Positions 1 through 6,371 of a DNA stretch of 6,588 nt are shown in pieces. A program made the position numbers and the translations under genes. Below the pieces are notes generated by a model that made no database searches, was not told the DNA's origin, and saw only the letters and a list, made by a program, of their open reading frames with translations. The stretch lies in assembly GCA_025456105.1 (NCBI GenBank), contig JALOLG010000084.1:1-6588 (forward strand), given 5' to 3'. Positions within the stretch are counted from its first letter, which is position 1. Each line of letters begins with the position of its first letter. The DNA is from Ilumatobacteraceae bacterium. Lineage in GTDB: Bacteria > Actinomycetota > Acidimicrobiia > Acidimicrobiales > Ilumatobacteraceae.

Positions 1-292
1 ACGCCTCCCACTCGTCGCGCGACCAGCCCACGATCCGGTCCTGCTCGACGCCGTCGGTGACCCTGATGAGGGTCGGCACGGTCTCGATGTCGTGGTGCCA
101 GCTCACCGCGAGGTCGTGATCGTGCACCGCGGTCGGCGACGAGGGGAAGGCGGGATCGTCCTGCGTGTACACCGTGAGACCGATGGCGTCGGCGAGCTGG
201 CGGAGCACCGGGACGACGGTGCGACAGGTCTCGCACTCCTCCTTCACCACGACCACCAGGCCGTCGGGGAGCGGCGGCGGGGTCGCGGTCAC
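1..292 (-). CDS. Thioredoxin-like CxxC protein (C-terminus outside the window)
   Basis: The reading frame starts at a GTG at 292-290 and stays open to the window edge, giving 97 residues without a stop. A beta strand rich in Val (residues 12-16) leads into KEECETC, with the redox pair Cys20 and Cys23 at the start of a helix, as in thioredoxin folds. Further on, ETVPTL supplies the cis-proline (Pro73) that faces the CxxC pair, and GWSRDEW follows, as in thioredoxin-like families. There is no signal peptide or membrane segment, so it is probably cytoplasmic. The likely role is a dithiol-disulfide exchange or reductase protein; the partner is unknown. The start overlaps the stop of the upstream hydrolase gene by 4 nt (GTGA), so the two are probably translated together. 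The fold assignment is fairly sure; the substrate is not known. Confidence 0.8.
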   Translation of the reverse strand, partial: MTATPPPLPDGLVVVVKEECETCRTVVPVLRQLADAIGLTVYTQDDPAFPSSPTAVHDHDLAVSWHHDIETVPTLIRVTDGVEQDRIVGWSRDEWEA

Positions 293-1170
293 GCGAGGTG
301 CTCCAGCACCAGGCGGGCGACCGCGTCGGGCTGCTCGAGCTGGAGGAAGTGCCCGGCGGCGTCGACGATCTCGACCCGCACGTGCGCGGGCGCGGAGGCG
401 GCCGTGGCCTCCGCGAGCGACGGCCCGACGCACCCGTCGTCGCGGCCGTGCAGGTAGAGGGTGGGCTGCGAGGGCCAGTCGCCGGCCCGGGCCTCCACCG
501 GGTCGAGCGCCGGGTCGCGCAGGCCGGCGCCGAGGGTGGCGCGGTAGTAGCCGAGAGCCGCAGCGAGGTGGGCCGGGTCGCGGAGCGCGTCCTTCACGGC
601 GGCGACGTCGCCCGCGCGGTCGGCGTAGCCGGGCGACCAGTCGGCCCACAGGCGGTCGATGAACGCCAGGTCGTCGGCCGGCACGACGAGATCGGCGAAC
701 GGGTGCTGGAAGAAGAACATGTACCAGCTGCGGCGCAGCTGGTCGACGTCGGTGAGGAACGCGGTCATGAGCGCCGGACCGGGTGGCACGGCCATGCCGA
801 CGACGCGCCGCCATCGCTCGGGCTCGCTGTTGACGGCGCCGTAGGTGGCGGCCGCACCCCAGTCGTGCCCGACGATGACCGCACGGTCGTCGCCGCCCAG
901 CGCCTCGTGGAGCCGGTTCGCGTCGACCGCCAGCACGGCGGCCTGGAAGCGGCCGTCGGCGGGCACCTCGGTGGGTGCGTAGCCGCGCATGAACGGCATG
1001 ACCACCCGGTAGCCGGCTGCGCCGAGGACCGGCGCCAGGTGGCGCCAGCCGTGGGCCGTGTCGGGGAATCCGTGGAGCAGCAGGGCGAGCGGCCCGTCGT
1101 CGGTCCCGGCCGTGAGGCAGACGAACGTGACGCCGTTCGCTTCGACCGTCAGCGTCGGCGCAGCGGGCAT
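289..1170 (-). CDS. Alpha/beta hydrolase, epoxide hydrolase type
   Basis: This 293-residue protein has the full set of epoxide-hydrolase landmarks. HGFP (residues 33-36) forms the oxyanion-hole loop. GHDWG places an aspartate nucleophile at Asp103, where esterases and lipases have Ser. GRDDGCVG gives the likely catalytic acid Asp245, and AGHFLQLEQP gives the base His274. The cap region has RSWYMFFFQHP (Tyr150) and GYYRATL (Tyr208/Tyr209), matching the two cap tyrosines that in known epoxide hydrolases hold the epoxide oxygen. The expected reaction is hydrolysis of an epoxide to a diol through an alkyl-enzyme ester. A haloalkane or fluoroacetate dehalogenase role is less likely because of the two tyrosines. 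No signal peptide is visible, so it is cytoplasmic. The ATG at 1170 is favoured because a TACCGT -10 box lies 6 nt upstream. It is first in a unit with the thioredoxin-like gene. The substrate cannot be told. Confidence 0.88.
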   Translation of the reverse strand: MPAAPTLTVEANGVTFVCLTAGTDDGPLALLLHGFPDTAHGWRHLAPVLGAAGYRVVMPFMRGYAPTEVPADGRFQAAVLAVDANRLHEALGGDDRAVIVGHDWGAAATYGAVNSEPERWRRVVGMAVPPGPALMTAFLTDVDQLRRSWYMFFFQHPFADLVVPADDLAFIDRLWADWSPGYADRAGDVAAVKDALRDPAHLAAALGYYRATLGAGLRDPALDPVEARAGDWPSQPTLYLHGRDDGCVGPSLAEATAASAPAHVRVEIVDAAGHFLQLEQPDAVARLVLEHLA

Positions 1171-1176
1171 GTGCGG

Positions 1177-1182
1177 ACGGTA
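1177..1182 (-). promoter_or_regulatory. Leaderless promoter -10 of the hydrolase gene
   Basis: Read on the minus strand, TACCGT lies 6 nt before the ATG at 1170, so transcription would begin at or next to the start codon. A GTGACG (1204-1199, 4 of 6 matches to TTGACA) lies 16 nt further upstream as a possible -35. No Shine-Dalgarno sequence is needed or seen. Confidence 0.5.
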
Positions 1183-1201
1183 GCCCGACCATGCCAGACG
1201 T

Positions 1202-1223
1202 CACGGAGCGAGGCTTCGCCGTG
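1202..1223. repeat. Imperfect inverted repeat between divergent promoters
   Basis: Arms CACG..GCGA (1202-1205 and 1208-1211, with a 2-nt bulge GA) and TCGC-CGTG (1216-1223) can form 8 base pairs around a 4-nt loop GGCT. It lies between the two divergent -10 boxes and touches the possible -35 of the hydrolase gene, so it could be an operator for both units. It could also be a chance repeat in GC-rich DNA. Confidence 0.3.
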
Positions 1224-1238
1224 CGTGGCGGGCGCCGC

Positions 1239-1244
1239 TACAGT
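1239..1244 (+). promoter_or_regulatory. Probable -10 of the MBL-fold hydrolase unit
   Basis: TACAGT lies 38 nt before the ATG at 1283. Transcription would begin near 1250, leaving a leader of roughly 30 nt that holds purine-rich stretches (GGGGGAA at 1256-1262, GAGGG at 1268-1272) able to act as ribosome binding sites. No convincing -35 is visible. This is the only gene start in the left half that seems to have a leader. Confidence 0.4.
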
Positions 1245-1282
1245 CGTCGCCCATCGGGGGAACAGTCGAGGGCCTGAACGCG

Positions 1283-2122
1283 ATGTCCGTGACGTTCCAT
1301 GGTGTTCGGGGCTCCACCCCGTGCCATGGCGATGCCTGCGCGCGCTACGGCGGCAACACGTCGTGCGTCTCGGTGGAGGTGCCCGGCGAGCCGCCGATCC
1401 TGCTCGACCTCGGCACCGGGCTGCGCTACTTCGGGCTCGGTCGGCCCGCCGACGAGCCCTTCGTCGGCACCTGCCTGCTCACCCACCTGCACTGGGACCA
1501 CATCCAGGGCCTGCCCTTCTTCACGCCGCTCCTGCGCCCGGGTGCCCGGCTCGACGTCTACGCCCCGGCGCAGGACGACGGTCGCACCGTCCGCGAGGTG
1601 ATGGACGCCTCCATCAACCCACCGCTGTTCCCGATCGGGCTCGAGGCGCTCCCGGGCACCATCGAGTTCCACGACGTGAGCGACTCCACGTTCCAGGTGG
1701 GCTCGGTCGCGGTCACCGCGCGTCGGATCCCGCACGTCGGTCCCACGAACGGCTACCGGCTCGAGTGGAACGGGCGGTCGATCGCGTACCTCAGCGACCA
1801 CCAGCAGCCGCACGACGGCTCGTTCGGGGTGACCGAGGGTGCGCTCGAGCTCTGCCGTGACGTCGATCTGCTCATCCACGACGCGCAGTACACGGGCGAT
1901 GAGTTCGCGGTGAAGAGCACGTGGGGCCACTGCATGGTCGACTACGCCGTGTGGCTCGCCGGCCACGCCGGTGCCGAGCGGCTGGCGCTGTTCCACCACG
2001 ATCCCGGTCGTGAGGATGCCCAGGTCGACGAGCTCGCGAGCGCGGCGGCGGCCTGCGGGCGCGCCAAGGGGATCGAGGTGTTCGCGGCCCGCGAGGGGCT
2101 CACGGTCGTCCTCGACGCGTGA
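1283..2122 (+). CDS. MBL-fold metallo-hydrolase, PhnP-like (COG1235 type)
   Basis: This 279-residue protein has the two-metal metallo-beta-lactamase fold. It opens with VRGSTPC (residues 8-14) and YGGNTSC (22-28), characteristic of the branch that includes PhnP cyclic phosphodiesterases. LDLGTG (41-46) is followed by the metal motif THLHWDH (67-73) with His68, His70, Asp72 and His73. Further ligands are probably His151 (IPHVG), Asp172 (YLSDH) and His238 or His239 (LFHHDP). The family cleaves phosphodiester or related bonds using zinc or manganese. The true substrate (cyclic nucleotide, cyclic ribose phosphate, other) cannot be read from sequence, and no phosphonate genes are nearby. No signal peptide is present, so it is cytoplasmic. 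The ATG at 1283 is chosen because homology begins at once and GAGGG lies 10 nt upstream. Its stop overlaps the next start by 4 nt, so the two genes form an operon. Confidence 0.87.
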   Translation: MSVTFHGVRGSTPCHGDACARYGGNTSCVSVEVPGEPPILLDLGTGLRYFGLGRPADEPFVGTCLLTHLHWDHIQGLPFFTPLLRPGARLDVYAPAQDDGRTVREVMDASINPPLFPIGLEALPGTIEFHDVSDSTFQVGSVAVTARRIPHVGPTNGYRLEWNGRSIAYLSDHQQPHDGSFGVTEGALELCRDVDLLIHDAQYTGDEFAVKSTWGHCMVDYAVWLAGHAGAERLALFHHDPGREDAQVDELASAAAACGRAKGIEVFAAREGLTVVLDA

Positions 2123-2493
2123 TCGCCACGATCGCCGCGGTCGCGCTCGGCCTGGTGCTCGTGGTCGCAGGTGCGAGCAAGGTGGCGATGGGCCCGGCCT
2201 GGCCGGCGCAGGCGTCGTCGCTCGGCGTGCCGCGGGGGATCGCCGTCGTCGTCCCGTGGGTCGAGGTCTCGGTCGGGGCCGTGCTGGCCGTCGGCATCCT
2301 GGAGCCGTGGCCGGCCGCGGCCGCGGTGCTCCTCGTGGCGGCGTTCACGGCGGTGGTCGTCGTCAACCTCGTGCGCGGCCGCCGGCCGGTGTGCGCCTGC
2401 TTCGGCAGCCTGTCGGCGCGCCCCATCGGATGGGCGACGGTGGCACGCAACGCCGTGCTCCTCGCCCTCGGCCTGGTGGCGCTCGCGGCGTGA
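2119..2493 (+). CDS. MauE/DoxX-like redox-associated membrane protein
   Basis: This is a 124-residue integral membrane protein with four predicted helices at about residues 4-21, 41-60, 64-86 and 105-123. Landmarks are AGASK after the first helix start, LGVPRG, the PWVEV motif with Glu49 in helix 2, a charged RGRR loop, and VCACFG with Cys92 and Cys94, followed by WATVARN. These are features of the MauE family, membrane proteins linked to disulfide formation or thiol-redox transfer, first known from methylamine dehydrogenase maturation. No methylamine genes are present, so a general thiol-redox role is more likely. The start is a GTG at 2119 inside GTGA, overlapping the stop of the MBL-fold gene, which implies coupled translation. 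A thioredoxin-like protein, the usual kind of partner, is encoded 1.8 kb to the left in the divergent unit. The family call is good; the function is inferred. Confidence 0.8.
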   Translation: MIATIAAVALGLVLVVAGASKVAMGPAWPAQASSLGVPRGIAVVVPWVEVSVGAVLAVGILEPWPAAAAVLLVAAFTAVVVVNLVRGRRPVCACFGSLSARPIGWATVARNAVLLALGLVALAA

Positions 2494-2503
2494 GCCGCGT
2501 CGC

Positions 2504-4543
2504 TCAGGCGGTGGTGACCAGGACGAAGGCGAGCACCCGCGCTTCGTCGCGCCACGCGTCGTAGCGGCCGCTCGGCCCGGCGTGTCCGGCGCCGAGCTCG
2601 GTGCGCAGCAGCAGCGGGCGGTCGTTGGTGCGGACGGCTCGCAGCTTGGCGACCCACTTGGCGGGCTCGTGGTAGCTCACCCGCGGGTCGTTGAGCCCGG
2701 CGGTGACGAAGATCGCCGGGTAGTCGGCCGGCACGGTCGTGTCGTACGGGGAGTACGAGAGCATGTACGACGCGAACGGCTCGCTGCGCGGGTCGCCCCA
2801 CTCCTCCCACTCGGTCACCGTGAGCGGGAGCGTCGGATCGCTCATGGTGGTCACGATGTCGACGAAGGGCACCTCGGCGACCGCGCTGGCGAATCGATCG
2901 GGCCGGCCCTCGGCGATGGAGAGCGTGAGGCACGCACCCACGAGCAGTCCACCGGCGCTCCCGCCGCGGATCGCCATCCGCCCGGGCGACGCGGCGCCGG
3001 TGGCGACGAGGTGGTCGGCCACCGCGAGGGTGTCGGAGAACGTGTTGCGCTTCGCAAGGAGCTTGCCGTCCTCGTACCAGCGCCGACCGAGCTCGCCGCC
3101 GCCGCGGGGGTGGGCGAGCGCCCAGACGACGCCGCGGTCGGCCAGCGAGAGCCGGGCCACCGAGAACCACGGCGCGATGGAGTACTCGTACGACCCGTAG
3201 CCGTAGAGCAGGCACGGCGCCGTGCCGTCGACGGGTGCGTCGACGCACCGGAGCACGTCGACCGGCACGCGGGTGCCGTCGGGCGCGGTGGCCCAGTCGC
3301 GCACCGACACGTAGCGGTCGAGGTCGACGTTCGGCGTCGGCGTGCGCTTCACGATCACGTGGGTGCCCGCGTCGAGATCGACGTCGAGCACGGTGGGCGG
3401 CGTCACGAGCGACTGGTGCACCACGCGCACCGTGGTGGTGTCCCACTCGGGGTTCGCGCCCAGCTCGACGTCGTGCGGGGCGTCGTCGAGGTGCAGCGAC
3501 GCGACGGTGCCGTCGCGGTGCAGCACGCGCAGCTGGGGTTGGGCCTGGAACCACTCGTGGATGACGAGGTGGCCGGTGAAGGGCTCGATCGCCGTGATGC
3601 GGCGGCCCGGCTCGTGCTCGACCAGCGGCGTCCACGCGCCGGGCTCGTCGGGCGAGGCGGCCATCACCCGGAAGTCGGGTGCGTCGAGGTTGGTGAGCAC
3701 GACGAGCCGGTCGCCCCAGTCGTCGACGTCGTACTCGACGCCCTCGCGGCGCGGCGCGACGACGACCGGTGGTGCCGTCGGCTGGTCGGCGGGGACGAGC
3801 CATGCCTCGCTGGTGAGCTTGCTCCCCGTGTGGATCACGATCCAGCGGTCGGTGCGGGTGGCGCCGACGCTCACGAAGAACCGCTCGTCGGGCTCGGTGA
3901 GCACGACGACGTCGTCCGACTGCGGCGTGCCGAGGCGGTGGCGCCACACCTGGTGCGGTCGCTCCTGCTCGTCGGGGGTCACGTAGAAGAGGTGCTCGCC
4001 ATCGGCGGCCCAGGCGACGCCGGCCCAGGCCGTGGTGTCGTGCACCTCGTCGGGCAGGTCGAGACCGGTGACGAGGTCGCGGACCCGCAGCGTCGAGCGC
4101 TCGTCGCCCGTGGTGTCGGCCGACCATGCGGCGAGCGAGTGGTCGGGGCTCACCTCGAACGCACCCAGGTGGAAGAACTCGTGCCCCTCGGCCTCGCGGT
4201 TCTGGTCGAGCAGCACCGTCGCTTCGGCGTGGTCGGCCGACTCGCCCCGGCAGTGGATCGGGTACGAGCTGCCCTCCTCGGTGCGCGTGACGTACCACCA
4301 CGGTCCGTGTCGGACCGGTGCGCTCGTGTCGGTCTCCTGCACCCGGCTCTTGATCTCGCCGAACAGCGTCTCGACGAGCTCGTCGTGCGCTGCGAACCAC
4401 TCGTCGGCGTGGGCGTTCTCGGCCCGGAGGTAGGCGATGGTGTCGGGGTCGTCCCGATCGCGGAGCCACGCCCACGGGTCGTCGGCGTCGCCGGTGGGGC
4501 GGTGCCAGGTGTGACGGATCTGCTTCGCGGTCGGGCCTGACAT
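2504..4543 (-). CDS. ptrB: Oligopeptidase B (S9 prolyl oligopeptidase family)
   Basis: This 679-residue protein is close to the usual 680-700 of the family. The N-terminus has [18 protein letters not shown] (residues 22-39) and [12 protein letters not shown] (61-72), then YPIHCRG, all typical of oligopeptidase B. A beta-propeller gate spans roughly residues 75-400 and the alpha/beta-hydrolase domain follows to the end. The catalytic triad is Ser529 in RGGSAGG, Asp619 in GLNDPR and His654 in GAGHAG. The acidic cluster TEWEEWG (Glu578, Glu580, Glu581) matches the site that in known enzymes holds Arg or Lys, so cleavage of short peptides after basic residues is expected. No signal peptide is visible, so it is cytoplasmic. 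The ATG at 4543 is supported by a TACCCT box 7 nt upstream. The gene is convergent with the MauE-like gene (10 nt apart) and divergent from the ferredoxin gene. Confidence 0.94.
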   Translation of the reverse strand: MSGPTAKQIRHTWHRPTGDADDPWAWLRDRDDPDTIAYLRAENAHADEWFAAHDELVETLFGEIKSRVQETDTSAPVRHGPWWYVTRTEEGSSYPIHCRGESADHAEATVLLDQNREAEGHEFFHLGAFEVSPDHSLAAWSADTTGDERSTLRVRDLVTGLDLPDEVHDTTAWAGVAWAADGEHLFYVTPDEQERPHQVWRHRLGTPQSDDVVVLTEPDERFFVSVGATRTDRWIVIHTGSKLTSEAWLVPADQPTAPPVVVAPRREGVEYDVDDWGDRLVVLTNLDAPDFRVMAASPDEPGAWTPLVEHEPGRRITAIEPFTGHLVIHEWFQAQPQLRVLHRDGTVASLHLDDAPHDVELGANPEWDTTTVRVVHQSLVTPPTVLDVDLDAGTHVIVKRTPTPNVDLDRYVSVRDWATAPDGTRVPVDVLRCVDAPVDGTAPCLLYGYGSYEYSIAPWFSVARLSLADRGVVWALAHPRGGGELGRRWYEDGKLLAKRNTFSDTLAVADHLVATGAASPGRMAIRGGSAGGLLVGACLTLSIAEGRPDRFASAVAEVPFVDIVTTMSDPTLPLTVTEWEEWGDPRSEPFASYMLSYSPYDTTVPADYPAIFVTAGLNDPRVSYHEPAKWVAKLRAVRTNDRPLLLRTELGAGHAGPSGRYDAWRDEARVLAFVLVTTA

Positions 4544-4567
4544 CGGCGGCAGGGTAGGCGGTAGCGT
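4537..4567 (+). promoter_or_regulatory. Promoter of the ferredoxin gene
   Basis: A TAGCGT -10 box (4562-4567) ends 11 nt before the ATG at 4579. CTGACA (4537-4542), matching TTGACA at 5 of 6 positions, lies 19 nt upstream of it and includes part of the ptrB start codon. Transcription would begin within a few nt of the ATG, and no Shine-Dalgarno sequence is present, so the message is probably leaderless. The 19-nt spacer is a little long. Confidence 0.5.
4551..4556 (-). promoter_or_regulatory. Leaderless promoter -10 of ptrB
   Basis: On the minus strand TACCCT lies 7 nt before the ptrB ATG, placing the transcription start at the start codon. It is only 5 bp from the -10 of the ferredoxin gene on the other strand, so the two polymerases could hardly bind at once. 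Confidence 0.5.
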
Positions 4568-4578
4568 GCCCTTCCACC

Positions 4579-4857
4579 ATGCGTGTGTGGATCGACCAGG
4601 ACCTGTGCACCGGCGACGGCCTCTGTGTCGACCACTGCCCCGACGTGTTCGTGCAGCTCGAGGACGGGATCGCCTACGTGGCCGAGGTCGGTGTCCCGCT
4701 CAACGACCCGGGTGGGTCGGGCAGCCTGGCGATCGTGCCCGAGCGCCACGTGCGGGCCGTCGTGGAGGCCGCCGAGGTGTGCCCTGGGGAGTGCATCTTC
4801 ATCGAGCTCGACCCGGCGGCGGTCGCCGGCGAGCGGCTCGACGAAGCCGCCGCCTGA
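4579..4857 (+). CDS. Single-cluster ferredoxin with Asp in the second ligand position
   Basis: This is a small acidic electron carrier of 92 residues. The cluster motif is [12 protein letters not shown]: Cys10, Asp13, Cys16 and Cys20, followed by PDVF. CPGEC holds Cys68 and Cys72 near the C-terminus. The pattern C-x2-D-x2-C...C-P is that of Pyrococcus furiosus-type ferredoxins, where Asp takes the place of the second Cys and the cluster is [4Fe-4S] or readily becomes [3Fe-4S]. The cluster ligands would be Cys10, Asp13, Cys16 and Cys68. Cys20 and Cys72 are extra and could pair as a disulfide or hold something else. The stretch between the motifs (47 residues) includes a Gly-rich loop NDPGGSGS. 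It is cytoplasmic. The start is fixed by the leaderless promoter and the conserved VWIDQDLC opening. It lies 113 nt ahead of sufB on the same strand, so it may be a client of the Suf machinery or an electron donor to it; that link is inferred. A cytochrome P450 partner role is possible, but no P450 gene is seen. Confidence 0.9.
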   Translation: MRVWIDQDLCTGDGLCVDHCPDVFVQLEDGIAYVAEVGVPLNDPGGSGSLAIVPERHVRAVVEAAEVCPGECIFIELDPAAVAGERLDEAAA

Positions 4858-4901
4858 CCCGTCCGGCCCGTGTCGCTCGGCGTGGCGCGCCGCCGTCGAA
4901 T

Positions 4902-4910
4902 TGTTACTAT
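4902..4910 (+). promoter_or_regulatory. Extended -10 promoter of sufB
   Basis: TGT followed by TACTAT (4905-4910) is a full extended -10 (TGN plus TANNNT with 5 of 6 matches to TATAAT), in the only AT-rich patch of the region. No good -35 is visible, as is common for extended -10 promoters. The start of transcription would lie near 4917, giving a leader of about 55 nt. Confidence 0.55.
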
Positions 4911-4919
4911 GTGCGTAGT
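4906..4919. promoter_or_regulatory. Candidate operator overlapping the sufB -10 and start site
   Basis: ACTA (4906-4909) and TAGT (4916-4919) form a dyad with a 6-nt centre TGTGCG, whose second and fifth bases also pair. It covers most of the -10 box and the expected transcription start, so a bound protein would block RNA polymerase. SUF operons are often repressed by an Fe-S sensing regulator (SufR or an Rrf2/IscR type). The half-sites do not match the type 1 IscR site spacing (ACT-N5-AGT) or the cyanobacterial SufR site (CAAC-N6-GTTG) as I know them, so the regulator is not named. Confidence 0.35.
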
Positions 4920-4926
4920 GGAAATC

Positions 4927-4948
4927 CCGGCTGCCACCTCGCAGCGGG
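4927..4948 (+). other. Hairpin in the sufB leader
   Basis: GCTGC (4930-4934) and GCAGC (4941-4945) pair around a 6-nt loop CACCTC. After one G-G mismatch two more C-G pairs (4927-4928 with 4947-4948) extend the stem. It lies in the predicted untranslated leader and ends 12 nt before the ribosome binding site. It could affect message stability or translation, or may be chance. Confidence 0.3.
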
Positions 4949-4960
4949 TCGTTCACGGAC

Positions 4961-4964
4961 GGAG
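4961..4964 (+). promoter_or_regulatory. Ribosome binding site deciding the sufB start
   Basis: GGAG lies 6 nt before the ATG at 4971. The same frame is open upstream to 4566, but the upstream part crosses the ferredoxin gene in another frame and has no SufB-like sequence, so this site fixes the start. Confidence 0.7.
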
Positions 4965-4970
4965 CACGCG

Positions 4971-6371
4971 ATGACATCTTTCGATCTCGACCTCACCAAG
5001 TACAGCCTCGGCTGGAGCGACGAGGTGGAGTACGCGTTCACCCCGGCCAAGGGGCTCAACCCCGGGGTGGTCGACCAGATCTCGTGGTGGAAGGGCGAGC
5101 CGCGCTGGATGACCCAGTTCCGCCAGCGCAGCCTCCGGCTGTTCGAGCGCAAGCCGATGGCCGAGTGGTTCGCCGTGAACATGCCCGACATCGACTTCCA
5201 GGACATCTACTACTACCTGAAGCCCTCGGGTGAGCAGGTCGACGAGTGGGACGAGCTCCCCGAGCAGATGAAGGCCACCTACGAGAAGCTCGGCATCCCC
5301 GAGGCCGAGCGCAAGTACCTCGCCGGCGTGACGGCGCAGTACGAGTCGGAGGTCGTGTACCACAAGAACCGGGAGGACCTGGAGGCCCAGGGGATCCTGT
5401 TCTGCGACATGGATACGGCGCTGCGCGAGTACCCGCAGCTCGTGAAGCAGTACTTCGGCACGGTGATCCCGCCGGGCGACAACAAGTTCGCGGCGCTCAA
5501 CTCGGCCGTGTGGTCGGGCGGCTCGTTCATCTACGTCCCACCGGGCGTCGAGGTGGAGATGCCGCTGCAGGCGTACTTCCGCATCAACTCCGAGAACGCC
5601 GGTCAGTTCGAGCGCACGCTGATCATCGCCGACGAGGGTTCGCAGGTGCACTACATCGAGGGCTGCTCGGCGCCGGTGTACACCAGCGACTCGCTGCACT
5701 CAGCCGTGGTGGAGATCGTCGTGAAGCCCGACGCCCGGGTCACCTACACCACCATCCAGAACTGGTCCCCCAACGTCTACAACCTGGTCACCAAGCGGGC
5801 GCGCGTCGAGGCTCGGGGCCACATGGAGTGGATCGACGGCAACATCGGCTCGAAGCTCACGATGAAGTACCCGAGCGTGTACCTGGTGGGCGAGGGTGCC
5901 ACGGGTGAGGTGCTCTCGGTGGCCTACGCGGGCGCCGGCCAGCACCAGGACGCCGGGGCGAAGATGGTGCACGCCGCGCCGAACACGTCGTCGAAGATCG
6001 TCTCGAAGTCGATCAGCAAGGACGGCGGCATCACCACCTACCGCGGCCTGGTGCGCGTCGACGAGGGCGCGCACGGCTGCAAGAGCCACGTGCAGTGCGA
6101 CGCGCTGATCCTCGACGAGGACTCCACGAGCAAGACGCTGCCGTACATGGAGGTGGGCGAGCGCGACGCCCGCATCGGGCACGAGGCGACGGTGTCGAAG
6201 ATCGCCGACGAGCAGATCTTCTACCTCCAGAGCCGCGGGCTGTCCGAGGAGCAGGCGATGAGCATGGTGGTGAACGGCTTCATCGAGCCGATCACGCGCA
6301 CGCTGCCCATGGAGTACGCGGTGGAGTGGAGCCGGCTCATCGAGCTGCAGATGGAAGGCTCGGTCGGGTGA
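4971..6371 (+). CDS. sufB: Fe-S cluster assembly scaffold protein SufB
   Basis: This 466-residue protein is complete and of normal family length (about 465-495). SufB is the core of the cytoplasmic SufBC2D scaffold, where sulfur from SufS, passed through SufU or SufE, and iron are built into clusters. The N-terminal part has [20 protein letters not shown] (residues 44-63), typical of the family. Later come the beta-helix core with YIEGCSAP (Cys232) and [13 protein letters not shown] (Cys370, Cys376). [16 protein letters not shown] follows with His404 and Glu405, and the end is [21 protein letters not shown]. Cys232, Cys376, His404 and Glu405 line up with E. coli SufB Cys254, Cys405, His433 and Glu434, which matter for cluster assembly or SufD contact. 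Actinobacterial suf operons usually have a regulator gene just before sufB and sufD after it; here a ferredoxin precedes and a small Cys protein follows. sufD and sufC may lie beyond the right edge. Confidence 0.97.
   Translation: MTSFDLDLTKYSLGWSDEVEYAFTPAKGLNPGVVDQISWWKGEPRWMTQFRQRSLRLFERKPMAEWFAVNMPDIDFQDIYYYLKPSGEQVDEWDELPEQMKATYEKLGIPEAERKYLAGVTAQYESEVVYHKNREDLEAQGILFCDMDTALREYPQLVKQYFGTVIPPGDNKFAALNSAVWSGGSFIYVPPGVEVEMPLQAYFRINSENAGQFERTLIIADEGSQVHYIEGCSAPVYTSDSLHSAVVEIVVKPDARVTYTTIQNWSPNVYNLVTKRARVEARGHMEWIDGNIGSKLTMKYPSVYLVGEGATGEVLSVAYAGAGQHQDAGAKMVHAAPNTSSKIVSKSISKDGGITTYRGLVRVDEGAHGCKSHVQCDALILDEDSTSKTLPYMEVGERDARIGHEATVSKIADEQIFYLQSRGLSEEQAMSMVVNGFIEPITRTLPMEYAVEWSRLIELQMEGSVG

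Noticed and set aside
298..1860. Long open frame on the plus strand opposite the epoxide hydrolase (520 codons)
   Set aside because: It is a shadow of GC-rich codons. Its translation is Arg/Gly/Val/Ala-rich with no family motif, while the minus-strand frame has a complete catalytic set, and it runs on into the MBL-fold gene in a wrong frame.
1283..2122. Assignment of the MBL-fold protein as true PhnP of a phosphonate C-P lyase pathway
   Set aside because: No other phn gene is in the window, and the family contains many non-phosphonate members, so only the fold and general chemistry are claimed.
2491..2506. 5-bp stem TGAGC/GCTCA joining the two convergent stop codons of the MauE-like gene and ptrB
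   Set aside because: It is formed largely by the two mirrored TGA stop codons, is short and has no T run on either side. Too weak to call a bidirectional terminator, although none other is visible in the 10-nt gap.
2100..4610. Long open frames overlapping ptrB: 836 codons on the minus strand and 789 codons on the plus strand at 2171-4540
   Set aside because: Both have low-complexity Arg/Pro/Ala or Arg/Val/Gly-rich translations with no recognisable domain. The oligopeptidase B frame explains the region completely.
4884..4891. 8-bp palindrome GGCGCGCC between the ferredoxin gene and sufB
   Set aside because: Such palindromes are common by chance in DNA this rich in GC, and it has no clear relation to the promoter elements.
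4566..4970. In-frame extension of sufB upstream to 4566, giving 601 residues
   Set aside because: The added 135 residues are Arg-rich nonsense overlapping the ferredoxin gene in another frame. A GGAG site 6 nt before the ATG at 4971 and the SufB-like N-terminus fix the start there.
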